Below, piece by piece: positions 39,998 through 48,950 of a stretch of DNA of 64,000 nt. The translations under genes and the position numbers were made by a program. Numbering within the stretch: the first letter of the stretch is position 1; every line of letters starts with the position of its first letter. Location: NCBI GenBank assembly GCA_027486555.1, contig JAIXOX010000007.1:1-64000 (forward strand), read 5' to 3'. Below the pieces are notes generated by a model. It searched no databases, had not been told where the DNA came from, and worked only from the letters and a program-made list of their open reading frames with translations. This stretch comes from Comamonadaceae bacterium (GTDB lineage Bacteria; Pseudomonadota; Gammaproteobacteria; Burkholderiales; Burkholderiaceae_C).

Positions 39998-40948
39998 TCA
40001 AACCTGGGTCAGCCAGTGGGCGTATTGAGGGTTGCGGCCGTTGACGATGTCAAAGAAGGCGCTCTGGATTTTTTCGGTGATCGGGCCGCGGCTGCCCACG
40101 TAATCGCCCTTGCCCAGCTCGATGCGGTCAAGCTCGCGAATCGGCGTGACTTCGGCGGCGGTGCCGGTGAAGAAGGCTTCATCGGCGATGTACACCTCGT
40201 CGCGGGTGATGCGCTTTTGCACGATCTCTAACCCCAAGTCTTTGGCGATGTGGAACACCGTGTTGCGGGTGATGCCGTTCAGGGCGCCAGCGGACAGGTC
40301 GGGCGTGTAGATCACACCGTTTTTGACCACGAAAATGTTTTCGCCCGCGCCTTCAGACACAAAGCCCGAGGTGTCGAGCAGCAGGGCTTCGTCGTAACCT
40401 TCGTCGGTCACTTCCATGTTGGCCAAAATGCTGTTGGTGTAGTTGCTCACTGCCTTGGCCTGCGTCATGGTGATGTTGACGTGGTGGCGGGTGTAGCTGC
40501 TGGTTTTCACGCGGATGCCGCGCTTCAAGCCTTCTTCGCCCAAGTACGCACCCCAGGTCCAGGCGGCGACCATCAAATGGATGGTGTTGCCTTTGGGGCT
40601 GACACCCAGCTTTTTGTCGCCAATCCAGGTCAGGGGCCGTATGTAACCCGACTCCAAGTTGTTCTCACGCACCACATCGCGCTGGGCTTGGTTGACCTGT
40701 TCTTGTGTGAAGGGGATGGCCATGCGCAAGATTTTGGCGCTGTTGAACAGGCGCTCGGTGTGCTCTTGCAAGCGGAAGATGGCCGTGCCTTGCTCGGTTT
40801 TGTAGGCGCGCACGCCCTCAAAAGCGCCGCAGCCGTAGTGCAGGGTGTGGCTCAGCACATGGATCTTGGCATCGCGCCAATCGACCATCTGGCCGTCCAT
40901 CCAGATTTTGCCGTCACGGTCTGACATGGAGGGAATGACAACGCTCAT
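39998..40948 (-). CDS. ilvE: Branched-chain amino acid aminotransferase
   Basis: MSDRDGKIWMDGQMVDWRDAKIHVLSHTLHYGCGAFEGVRAY...EGAGENIFVVKNG. Confidence 0.97.
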   Translation of the reverse strand: MSVVIPSMSDRDGKIWMDGQMVDWRDAKIHVLSHTLHYGCGAFEGVRAYKTEQGTAIFRLQEHTERLFNSAKILRMAIPFTQEQVNQAQRDVVRENNLESGYIRPLTWIGDKKLGVSPKGNTIHLMVAAWTWGAYLGEEGLKRGIRVKTSSYTRHHVNITMTQAKAVSNYTNSILANMEVTDEGYDEALLLDTSGFVSEGAGENIFVVKNGVIYTPDLSAGALNGITRNTVFHIAKDLGLEIVQKRITRDEVYIADEAFFTGTAAEVTPIRELDRIELGKGDYVGSRGPITEKIQSAFFDIVNGRNPQYAHWLTQV

Positions 40949-40995
40949 GAAAGTGTCCTTTGAATTAGCTGCAGTAAACAGGGGTGGTGTGGATT

Positions 40996-41409
40996 TTAAG
41001 GGTTTGGCTCTTCGGGGTTGACTTGGGGGCGCACCAGTGTCCATTCAGTCAGCTTGCCGCCCACAAAGGTGCAGGTAACCACCGAATCGCTGGTGTCGGT
41101 CCAGGTGTAGATCTCGGGCTGGGCGTCTTTATCGGTCAAAAGCTGGCCCAAAGAGCGCGTCATGGCGATCACATGCATCAAATTGACGCCTTTTTTCAGC
41201 TTGGCGTTGAGCATCACGGCGCTGGCCACATGGCCAATGGGCCGGTCGGCGGCCTTTTTGAGGATGGTGACCATGCGGGTGAAGTGCAGCAACACCCACA
41301 TGACCACGCCGCCCACGGCCAGGGCAATGCCCGCCCACTGAAAAGCCTGCCAAGCCCCGATGGTGAAAACAAGAATGGCCAGTGGCGCAAGTATTTTGTT
41401 GAAATTCAT
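40996..41409 (-). CDS. Conserved hypothetical membrane protein
   Basis: MNFNKILAPLAILVFTIGAWQAFQWAGIALAVGGVVMWVLLHFTRMVTILKKAADRPIGHVASAVMLNAKLKKG. Confidence 0.8.
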   Translation of the reverse strand: MNFNKILAPLAILVFTIGAWQAFQWAGIALAVGGVVMWVLLHFTRMVTILKKAADRPIGHVASAVMLNAKLKKGVNLMHVIAMTRSLGQLLTDKDAQPEIYTWTDTSDSVVTCTFVGGKLTEWTLVRPQVNPEEPNP

Positions 41410-41463
41410 GGGGGCCGATTGTGCCTTGATTGACTTGATTGCCTGGATGTTTTGTGAGGTGGC

Positions 41464-42849
41464 TCAGTCCAGCCCGCGCACCACCTGCATGGCCTCTTCG
41501 ATGCGTTCGACGGGGTAAATTGTCAGGCCTTCGAAGGACTTGTCGTTTTTCTTGGGGGCATTCGCCTTGGGCACCACCGCCACCTTGAAGCCGAGTTTGG
41601 CAGCCTCCTTCAAGCGGTCTTGTCCACGCGGCGCGGGGCGCACTTCACCGGCCAAACCGACTTCGCCAAAGGCAATGAAGCCCTTGGACAAAGCTTTGCC
41701 GCGCAGGCTGCTGGTGATGGCCAGCATCACGGCCAAGTCGGCCGCTGGTTCGCTGATGCGCACACCGCCCACCGCGTTCACAAACACGTCCTGGTCCATG
41801 CAGGCAACGCCTGCGTGGCGGTGCAGCACCGCCAGCAGCATGGCCAGGCGGTCGCGGTCCAAGCCGACGCTCAAACGACGGGGCGATGGGCCGCCGCTGT
41901 CCACCAGAGCTTGAATCTCGACCAGCAAAGGTCGTGTGCCTTCGAGCGTCACCATCACGCAACTGCCGGGCACGGGCTCGGCGTGCTGGCTCAAAAAGAT
42001 GGCACTGGGGTTGCTCACGCCCTTCAAGCCTTTTTCAGTCATGGCGAACACGCCAATCTCGTTCACCGCGCCAAAGCGGTTTTTGATGGCGCGGATCAAT
42101 CGAAAGTTCGAATGCGTGTCGCCTTCAAAGTAGAGCACGGTGTCCACCATGTGCTCCAGCACGCGGGGGCCAGCCAGCGCACCTTCTTTGGTGACGTGGC
42201 CGACCAGCACGATGGTGGTGCCGGTGGATTTGGCGGTGCGCGTCAGGTGCGCCGCGCATTCACGCACTTGCGCCACCGAGCCGGGGGCGCTGGTCAGTTG
42301 GTCCGAGTACACCGTCTGTATCGAGTCGATGATGGCGATGCCTGGATGGCGCGATTGCAGGGTGTGCAGGATTTTTTCGAGCTGAATCTCGGGCAGAACT
42401 GGCACCTGCGAGTCGGGCAAGCCCAAGCGGCGCGAGCGCATGGCCACTTGCGCGCCGCTTTCTTCGCCAGTCACATACAAGGTGTTCATGCCGCTGCGCT
42501 GCAGCGCGTCCACGGCCTGCAGCAGCAGGGTGGATTTTCCAATGCCCGGGTCACCGCCAATCAACACCACCCCACCTTCGACCATGCCGCCGCCCAGCAC
42601 CCGGTCGAGCTCGTCGATGCCCGTGGGGTGGCGCTCAAAGTCGGCCGCTTCGATTTGGGCCAATGGCAGCACTTCGGATGTGGGGGCCAGCGAGGCGTGC
42701 ACAGAGCCAAAGCGGTTTTTGCCGACTGCGGGTTCGGCCGAGGCTTCGATCAGGGTATTCCAGGCGTTGCAGCTGGGGCACTTGCCCATCCAGCGGGCGC
42801 TGGTGCCGCCGCATTCGGTGCAAGTGAAAATCGATTTGTCTTTGGCCAT
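41464..42849 (-). CDS. radA: DNA repair protein RadA
   Basis: N-terminal CTECGG...CPSCNAW zinc finger; GGDPGIGKSTLLLQ; KNRFGAVNEIGVF motif. Confidence 0.97.
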   Translation of the reverse strand: MAKDKSIFTCTECGGTSARWMGKCPSCNAWNTLIEASAEPAVGKNRFGSVHASLAPTSEVLPLAQIEAADFERHPTGIDELDRVLGGGMVEGGVVLIGGDPGIGKSTLLLQAVDALQRSGMNTLYVTGEESGAQVAMRSRRLGLPDSQVPVLPEIQLEKILHTLQSRHPGIAIIDSIQTVYSDQLTSAPGSVAQVRECAAHLTRTAKSTGTTIVLVGHVTKEGALAGPRVLEHMVDTVLYFEGDTHSNFRLIRAIKNRFGAVNEIGVFAMTEKGLKGVSNPSAIFLSQHAEPVPGSCVMVTLEGTRPLLVEIQALVDSGGPSPRRLSVGLDRDRLAMLLAVLHRHAGVACMDQDVFVNAVGGVRISEPAADLAVMLAITSSLRGKALSKGFIAFGEVGLAGEVRPAPRGQDRLKEAAKLGFKVAVVPKANAPKKNDKSFEGLTIYPVERIEEAMQVVRGLD

Positions 42850-42921
42850 GGGGGGTGATTGTGCCTTTCAGGGCAGTCGGGCCGAGCGAGAGACCAGCCC
42901 ATCGGGTGATCGCTCAGGGCT

Positions 42922-44004
42922 TCATGCCTTTGTGGTGTGGGGCGTGGCCAGTTCGGGTGAATCCAGCCAAGCATTGACAAACTCTCGGGTGATGTCAGTG
43001 GCACTCAGCGTGCGAGCGTGGCTTGCATTTTGTCCGGCCCACAAAGGTGTGAAGTCGCTCTTGCCCAAGGCTTCGGCGGCTGCTCTTAAGGGGGTGATGT
43101 CGGCCGTGGCCAGCGGGAATGCAGGCGCTTGGCTGCTCACCGGGCCCAGTTCGCGCATGGCCCGGTTGACGATGCCTCGGGCTGGCCTGCCGCTGAACAC
43201 CGGGGTCAGGGCGGTGTGTTGGGCGGCGTCTGATTGAAGCGCTGCACGGTGCAAGGCACTGGTGGTGGCTTCATGGCTGCACAAATAAGCGGTGCCGATT
43301 TGCACGCCATGCGCGCCGAGCATTTTGGCCGCTGCAATGCTTTGTGCACTGCCAATGCCCCCTGCTGCAATGACGGGCACATCGAGGGCGTGCACGATTT
43401 GCGGTAACAAAGCGAAGGTGCCGATTTGGGTGCTCAGGTCTTGGGTCAAAAACATGCCGCGATGCCCACCGGCTTCCAGTCCCTGCGCGATCACGGCGTC
43501 CACCCCGTGGGCTTGCAGCCACAGGGCTTCTTGCACGGTGGTGGCGCTCGACAACACCTTGGATCCCCAACTTTTGACCCGGGCCAGCAAGTCCGGCGCG
43601 GGCAGGCCAAAGTGAAAACTCACCACCGCAGGCGCAAAGGCCTCCAGCACATCGGCACTGTCGTGGTTAAAGGGCAAGCGGCTGGGCTCGGCGTTGGGGA
43701 GGATGGGTTCAAGGCCGAATTCGCGGCGGTAGGGGGCCAGTGTTGCTTGCCAGCGCGCCTGGATCACCGGGTCGGGTGTGGGAATGGTGTGGCAAAAAAA
43801 GTTGACATTGAACGGGCCTTTGACGGCCGATTTCAAGGCCTGCAACTGCACCTGCAAGGCTTGTGGTGTGAGCATGGCGGCGGGCAATGAACCCAGGCCG
43901 CCGGCTTGGCACACGGCCGTGGCCAAGTGTTGATTTTGGACGCCCGCCATCGGGGCTTGGATGATGGGGGCCGAAAGCCCCAGTGTTTTGAAAAAAGCGT
44001 GCAT
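42922..44004 (-). CDS. Nitronate monooxygenase
   Basis: APIIQAPMAGVQNQHLATAVCQAGGLGSLPAAML...AQGLEAGGHRGMF...IAAGGIGSAQSIAAAKMLGAHGVQIGTAYL. Confidence 0.92.
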   Translation of the reverse strand: MHAFFKTLGLSAPIIQAPMAGVQNQHLATAVCQAGGLGSLPAAMLTPQALQVQLQALKSAVKGPFNVNFFCHTIPTPDPVIQARWQATLAPYRREFGLEPILPNAEPSRLPFNHDSADVLEAFAPAVVSFHFGLPAPDLLARVKSWGSKVLSSATTVQEALWLQAHGVDAVIAQGLEAGGHRGMFLTQDLSTQIGTFALLPQIVHALDVPVIAAGGIGSAQSIAAAKMLGAHGVQIGTAYLCSHEATTSALHRAALQSDAAQHTALTPVFSGRPARGIVNRAMRELGPVSSQAPAFPLATADITPLRAAAEALGKSDFTPLWAGQNASHARTLSATDITREFVNAWLDSPELATPHTTKA

Positions 44005-44051
44005 GCATCCACTGTAGCGTCAAGGCCAAGGCATGGAAAGAGTGGACCATG

Positions 44052-46727
44052 TCAGCCGACGGGCCTTGTCGCTTGGGGCAACAAGCGCTTGATTTCGGTG
44101 CGCAAGGCTTCTACCGCAATGGGTTTGGAAACATAGCCGTCCATGCCCGATTCGATGTAACGCTCGCGGTCCCCCTTGAGTGCGTTGGCTGTGACGGCAA
44201 TGATTGGGGTGCGCCGCATCTTTTGGTTGATTTCCATGGCGCGAATGGCTTGCGTGGCCTCGATACCGCCCATTTCCGGCATCTGGATGTCCATCATGAT
44301 CAGCTCAAAGGTGCCCGTGGCACAGGCCTCAATGGCCTCAATGCCATTGCTGGCAATGGTGACTTCGTAGCCCATGCGGGTCAACAAAATGGTCTCCAGT
44401 GTTTGGTTGATGGGCGTGTCCTCCACCAGTAAAACCCGCTGCGGGCTTGCGGATGCAAGGGTGTTCATGCGGGGAGTCTCTTTGCTGTCCACCAAGGGGC
44501 AGGTCAAGCGGTTGAGCATGGAGACCAGTTCATGGGTGTCAATGGGCTTGACCAAAAAACCCTGGATGCCCAGCGGGTCCAGTTGTTCCTGACTGGTTTG
44601 CTCACTCAGCGCTCCCATCATGATGATGGGCAGCTGAGTGGCCGAGCGTACTTGCCTCAGCTGAGAGACCAGGGCGTAGCCATCAATGTCGGGCATGTTG
44701 ACGTCGATCAGTGCGCAACGCGCTTGTGCCAATTGGGGTGAGTGCAAGGCTTGTGCTGCGCCGTCTACGGCCGCAGCATGCAGGCCAATGGTCTGCAGTT
44801 GCTGGCTCAGGACCTTGCGGCAGCTGGCGTTGTCGTCCACCACGAGCAGGGTTTGACCGGCCAGTTGACGGGGCATCTCGTTTTGACTCAAAGGTGCGCT
44901 GACGGATTGCTGCAGGTTCACGCCAAAACTGAAGGTGCTGCCATGGCCCAATTGACTGCTCACACTGATGTCACCGCCCATCATCTGAACCAGGTTGCGG
45001 CTGATCGCCAGTCCCAGGCCCGAGCCTCCAAATCGGCGCACGGTGCTGGAATCGGCCTGGGTGAACACGTCAAAAATGATGGCTTGCTTGTCTGGGGAAA
45101 TGCCAATGCCCGTGTCTTTGATGGAAAACTCCAGCCAGATGCCCTCGGGACCCAAGGGCTTGGCCATGGGTTTGACGCTCAGGACAATTTCGCCTTGGGC
45201 CGTGAATTTGATCGCGTTGCCCAGCAAGTTGGTGATGACTTGTTGAAGCCGCAGTGGGTCGCCAATCACTTGGTCGGGCACCTTGCAAGCCATGTCGCAC
45301 ACCAGTTCCAGCTCTTTTTCGGATGCGCGCAAAGACAAGGTTCGGGTCGCCTGTCGGACCAGGCTGTGCAGTGAAAACAGGTGGGGATCGAGGTGCAGTT
45401 TGCGAGCTTCAATTTTGGAAAAATCCAGGATGTCGTTGATCACCGCCAGCAAGGAGTTGGCCGAGGTGGAGACCATATCCAGGTAGCTGCGTTGCTCGGC
45501 CGTCATGCGGGTTTGAAGGCACAACTCGGTCATGCCCAAAATGCCATTCATGGGGGTGCGAATCTCATGGCTCATGTTGGCCAGAAAGTGGCTTTTCGAG
45601 GCGTTGGCCGCTTGTGCCGCATCGCGGGCTTTGGACAAGTCGTTTTCGGCGCGAATGCGCGCCTCCACAAACTCATTGAAGGCGTGGACAACGGTTTTGA
45701 TTTCTTTGCCGCCCAGCGCCCCGATCGGGGCAGCCAGGTGGCCATCGCGCATTTTGGAGGCGGTCTCGTGCATGGCTTTGGCCAGCAAACCCAGAGGTCG
45801 GACCAATCGCCCCACAAAGGTCCACATGAGCGGCACCATCACCAGCATCAGCAAAATGCTGATCCAGATCATTTTTTGAAACAAATCTTCAATCGGGGCA
45901 AAGGCCTCGGCCGAAGGAACCACCGAGGCCACCACCCAGTCGGTGGATATGAGCTTCTTGAAAGTGAACAGGCCTTTGAGTCCCCGTGTGTTGTAGCCTT
46001 CTTCGGTGCCCTCAAAACCGTTCATGGCGTTTTCAAAAGGGATGTTGTTGGTGTTTTCGGGAACTTTTTTAAAAATCAATTCTGTGTCGGGGTGCGCAAT
46101 GCGCAGTCGGTCCTTGGTGACCAGGTAAAAGTAACCTGTTTCGCCATTTTTTCGATTGGCGATGGAGCCCAACAGATTGGGCTTGTACAGGTTGAGCACG
46201 CCCCCCATGATCCCGATCAATTGCTTGTTTTTGTCCAAGATCGGGGCAGCGATCACCACGATGGGTTGTTTGGTGGCTTTGCCCAAAAATGGCTTGGAGA
46301 TGACGGGTTCTTTGGTGGCAATGACGTCTTGGATGTAGTCTCTTGACGACATGTCCAGGTTTCTGCGTCCAGGCTTGAGGGGCCAGTCCACCAGCAAGAC
46401 GCCCTTGGCATCAAAGACATACAAGTCGTCATAGGTGGTGAGCAAGGCTTGTTCATTTTGCAAAAACCGTTCGAGTGTTGCGGTTTGGCCCATGGTCCCA
46501 ACGGGCACATTCAGCGCCACATTGGCCAGCATGCTGATGTTGTCTTGCAGTCTTTCATCCAGGTGCGTGGCCAAATCTGTCAGCAAGCGAAATTCGTGTT
46601 TTTCAATCCTTTGGACGATGTCTGCGCGCATCACGTAAAACTGTAAACCCAACTGCGCGAGCAGCAGCAAGATGACCATCGCAATGGCACTGAGGGACAG
46701 TTGGAGTTTGATGCTGAGGTTTTTCAT
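44052..46727 (-). CDS. Hybrid sensor histidine kinase/response regulator (Cache-like sensor, HAMP, HisKA-HATPase, two REC domains)
   Basis: SHFLANMSHEIRTPMNGILGM; TVRRFGGSGLGLAISRNLVQMMGG; two REC segments (LVVDDNASCRKVL..., VLLVEDTPINQTLE...MMDIQMPEMGG). Confidence 0.95.
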   Translation of the reverse strand: MKNLSIKLQLSLSAIAMVILLLLAQLGLQFYVMRADIVQRIEKHEFRLLTDLATHLDERLQDNISMLANVALNVPVGTMGQTATLERFLQNEQALLTTYDDLYVFDAKGVLLVDWPLKPGRRNLDMSSRDYIQDVIATKEPVISKPFLGKATKQPIVVIAAPILDKNKQLIGIMGGVLNLYKPNLLGSIANRKNGETGYFYLVTKDRLRIAHPDTELIFKKVPENTNNIPFENAMNGFEGTEEGYNTRGLKGLFTFKKLISTDWVVASVVPSAEAFAPIEDLFQKMIWISILLMLVMVPLMWTFVGRLVRPLGLLAKAMHETASKMRDGHLAAPIGALGGKEIKTVVHAFNEFVEARIRAENDLSKARDAAQAANASKSHFLANMSHEIRTPMNGILGMTELCLQTRMTAEQRSYLDMVSTSANSLLAVINDILDFSKIEARKLHLDPHLFSLHSLVRQATRTLSLRASEKELELVCDMACKVPDQVIGDPLRLQQVITNLLGNAIKFTAQGEIVLSVKPMAKPLGPEGIWLEFSIKDTGIGISPDKQAIIFDVFTQADSSTVRRFGGSGLGLAISRNLVQMMGGDISVSSQLGHGSTFSFGVNLQQSVSAPLSQNEMPRQLAGQTLLVVDDNASCRKVLSQQLQTIGLHAAAVDGAAQALHSPQLAQARCALIDVNMPDIDGYALVSQLRQVRSATQLPIIMMGALSEQTSQEQLDPLGIQGFLVKPIDTHELVSMLNRLTCPLVDSKETPRMNTLASASPQRVLLVEDTPINQTLETILLTRMGYEVTIASNGIEAIEACATGTFELIMMDIQMPEMGGIEATQAIRAMEINQKMRRTPIIAVTANALKGDRERYIESGMDGYVSKPIAVEALRTEIKRLLPQATRPVG

Positions 46728-46953
46728 TGGTCGTTTGCCATCGGCGGGCTAGTCCCGGAGGTCGTCATGGGGGAATCAAAGGGGACGGATGACCCATGTC
46801 AGCGCTTGGAAAAATAGCTCTAAATTAGTTTAATTCTATTCATTAAAAATATTAAGTATTTATAAATGAGGCATTTTCAGGCAATCTGCAAGCTTGGAAC
46901 CGTCGTTGATCTTGAAAGCCAGGGTAAACCCTCGAGTGACAATCCATTGAATC

Positions 46954-46969
46954 ATTTAACATATTAAAT
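46954..46969. promoter_or_regulatory. AT-rich palindrome adjacent to the hpaR start codon, candidate MarR/HpaR operator
   Basis: ATTTAA-CATA-TTAAAT, perfect 6+4+6, ends 2 nt before the ATG at 46972. Confidence 0.45.
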
Positions 46970-46971
46970 AA

Positions 46972-47460
46972 ATGACAACCCTTCCATTTGTTCACCGCAA
47001 TTTGCCACTTTTGCTTCTGCAGGCCCGTGAAGCCGTGATGGCGCACACCCGTCCCAGTTTGCGAGCGCAAGGTTTGTCCGATCAGCAGTGGCGCGTGCTG
47101 CGGGTGTTGGGCGAGCATGCACAAGACGTGGAAGGCTTGGAAACCGGGCGAGTGGCCAAAGAGGCTTTCTTGCTGGGCCCCAGCCTAACGGGGGTGCTCA
47201 CCCGCATGGCCAGGGACGGTTTGATCGAACGCAGCCCATGTCCACAAGACGCTCGCCGGACGGTGGTGCGAGCCACAGCGGCAGGTCTGGACAAGTTTCA
47301 TGCCTTGTCACAAAGCATCGAAGCCCATTACGTCTGGATGGAGAAGCAGGTGGGCAAGCAAGCGCTGCAAAACCTGTACACATGGCTGGACACGGTGATC
47401 GCCATGGAGGTGGATCCGGCCGATCACAAGCCAAGGCCGCAAGGCGAGGAGGAAGAATGA
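46972..47460 (+). CDS. hpaR: MarR-family regulator of homoprotocatechuate degradation
   Basis: NLPLLLLQAREAVMAHTRPSLRAQGLSDQQWRVLRVLGE...; first gene of the hpa cluster. Confidence 0.9.
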   Translation: MTTLPFVHRNLPLLLLQAREAVMAHTRPSLRAQGLSDQQWRVLRVLGEHAQDVEGLETGRVAKEAFLLGPSLTGVLTRMARDGLIERSPCPQDARRTVVRATAAGLDKFHALSQSIEAHYVWMEKQVGKQALQNLYTWLDTVIAMEVDPADHKPRPQGEEEE

Positions 47461-48089
47461 ACCATTGGCAACCCCAGGGCACGGTGTATGGCACTTTGCT
47501 CAATTTTCGGCGTGAGTGGGACCTGTGGGCCCCGCGAATGACACAAGACCCGCACAAGGCAGCACCTCAAGCGCCGGTGCTGTATGTCAAGTCAGCCAAC
47601 ACCTTCAACCCGGGCAAGGTGTTGGTCTTGCAAGACGGGGTCAAAGAGGTGGACATCGGGGCGAGTTGGGGATTGGTCATGGGCGAGCAAGGACACATTG
47701 AGGGGGTGGCTCTGCTCAACGATTGGTCGGTACCCCACAGCAGTTATTTCCGCCCTCCGGTCAAATTTCGCTGCCGCGACGGCTATTTGGGCTGCGGTTT
47801 GACACCCGTGCCCTTGTCGGCTTTGGACATGGCATCGCTGAGCATTTCGGTACAGGTCAACGGCCAACATGTTCAGACCGTGCAAATGTCCGATGTGGTG
47901 AGGCCTATGGCGCGTTTGCTGGCCGATGTGGCCGAATTCATGACCTTGCAAGCGGGCGATGTGCTGATGCTGGGCACCGATGTGCTCGAGACAGGCCAAA
48001 GACCTCGCGCCCGTGCAGGCGACACCGTTTGCTTGATGGCTCCTGGATTTACGCCTTGGGTGCAAACCGTTGAAGCGGAGGCGTCATGA
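47457..48089 (+). CDS. hpaG1: Fumarylacetoacetate hydrolase-family HpaG1-type isomerase/decarboxylase subunit
   Basis: GTVYGTLLNFRREWDLWAPRMTQDPHKAAPQAPVLYVKSANTFNP; ATGA overlap with hpaR. Confidence 0.82.
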   Translation: MNHWQPQGTVYGTLLNFRREWDLWAPRMTQDPHKAAPQAPVLYVKSANTFNPGKVLVLQDGVKEVDIGASWGLVMGEQGHIEGVALLNDWSVPHSSYFRPPVKFRCRDGYLGCGLTPVPLSALDMASLSISVQVNGQHVQTVQMSDVVRPMARLLADVAEFMTLQAGDVLMLGTDVLETGQRPRARAGDTVCLMAPGFTPWVQTVEAEAS

Positions 48090-48850
48090 AACACGCACGC
48101 GTTGCCTGGTCGGGCGCCATCCAGCAAGCCATTGAGTCAGATGGCCAGTTGCTCATCACCCAAGGCCCGCACAAGGGCCAGCGGGTGGGCTTTGACGAGG
48201 TCGTCTGGCTGCCGCCGCTGACCCCCGTGCCGCAGCCGCGCACCGTCATCGCGCTGGGCCTGAACTACGCCGACCATGCCAAGGAACTTGCCTTCAAAGC
48301 CCCCGAAGAGCCGCTGGCCTTCATGAAAGGTGAGGCTTCGCTGATCGGGCACAAAGCTTTCACGAAGCGCCCCGCTGATGTGAAGTACATGCACTACGAG
48401 TGCGAGCTGGCTGTGGTCATTGGACGCACCGCCCGCCGCGTGAAGAAAGCCGACGCCTGCGACTACGTGGGCGGTTACACCGTGGCCAACGACTACGCCA
48501 TCCGCGACTACCTGGAGAACTGGTACCGCCCCAACCTGCGCGTGAAAAACCGCGACACCTGCACGCCGATAGGCCCCTGGCTGGTGGATGCGGCCGACAT
48601 TGCCAACCCCATGGCGCTGAAATTGCAGACGACTGTGAACGGCCAAGTCACACAAAGCGGCAACACCGCCGACATGGTGTTCGACGTGCCCACGCTCCTC
48701 GAATATTTCAGCAGTTTCATGACGCTGAACCCCGGCGACCTGATCCTCACGGGCACGCCCGACGGCATCGTGAACGTGAACCCGGGCGATTTGGTCGTGA
48801 CCGAGATCGAAAGCATCGGGGCGCTGACCAACACCCTCGTTTCATCATGA
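48086..48850 (+). CDS. hpaG2: HpaG2-type 2-hydroxyhepta-2,4-diene-1,7-dioate isomerase / OPET decarboxylase (FAH family)
   Basis: ALGLNYADHAKELAFKAPEEPLAFMKGEASLIGHKAF...YECELAVVIGRTARRV...GDLILTGTPDGIVNVNPGD. Confidence 0.88.
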   Translation: MKHARVAWSGAIQQAIESDGQLLITQGPHKGQRVGFDEVVWLPPLTPVPQPRTVIALGLNYADHAKELAFKAPEEPLAFMKGEASLIGHKAFTKRPADVKYMHYECELAVVIGRTARRVKKADACDYVGGYTVANDYAIRDYLENWYRPNLRVKNRDTCTPIGPWLVDAADIANPMALKLQTTVNGQVTQSGNTADMVFDVPTLLEYFSSFMTLNPGDLILTGTPDGIVNVNPGDLVVTEIESIGALTNTLVSS

Positions 48851-48858
48851 CCTGAATC

Positions 48859-48929
48859 TGTGGGAGCGACGCCCTCGTTAATCGCTCACCGAGTGGTTCA
48901 CCGATCGCGACGAGGGCGTCGCTCCTACA
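48859..48929. repeat. REP-like palindrome, family A (hpaG2-hpaE gap)
   Basis: tgtgggagcgacgccctcg ... cgagggcgtcgctcctaca (18/19 complementary). Confidence 0.85.
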
Positions 48930-48950
48930 AAAAACCGAGTAAGACCCGAT

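Noticed and set aside
41620-42858. 412-aa plus-strand ORF opposite radA
   Set aside because: Antisense shadow of radA; no recognisable domain
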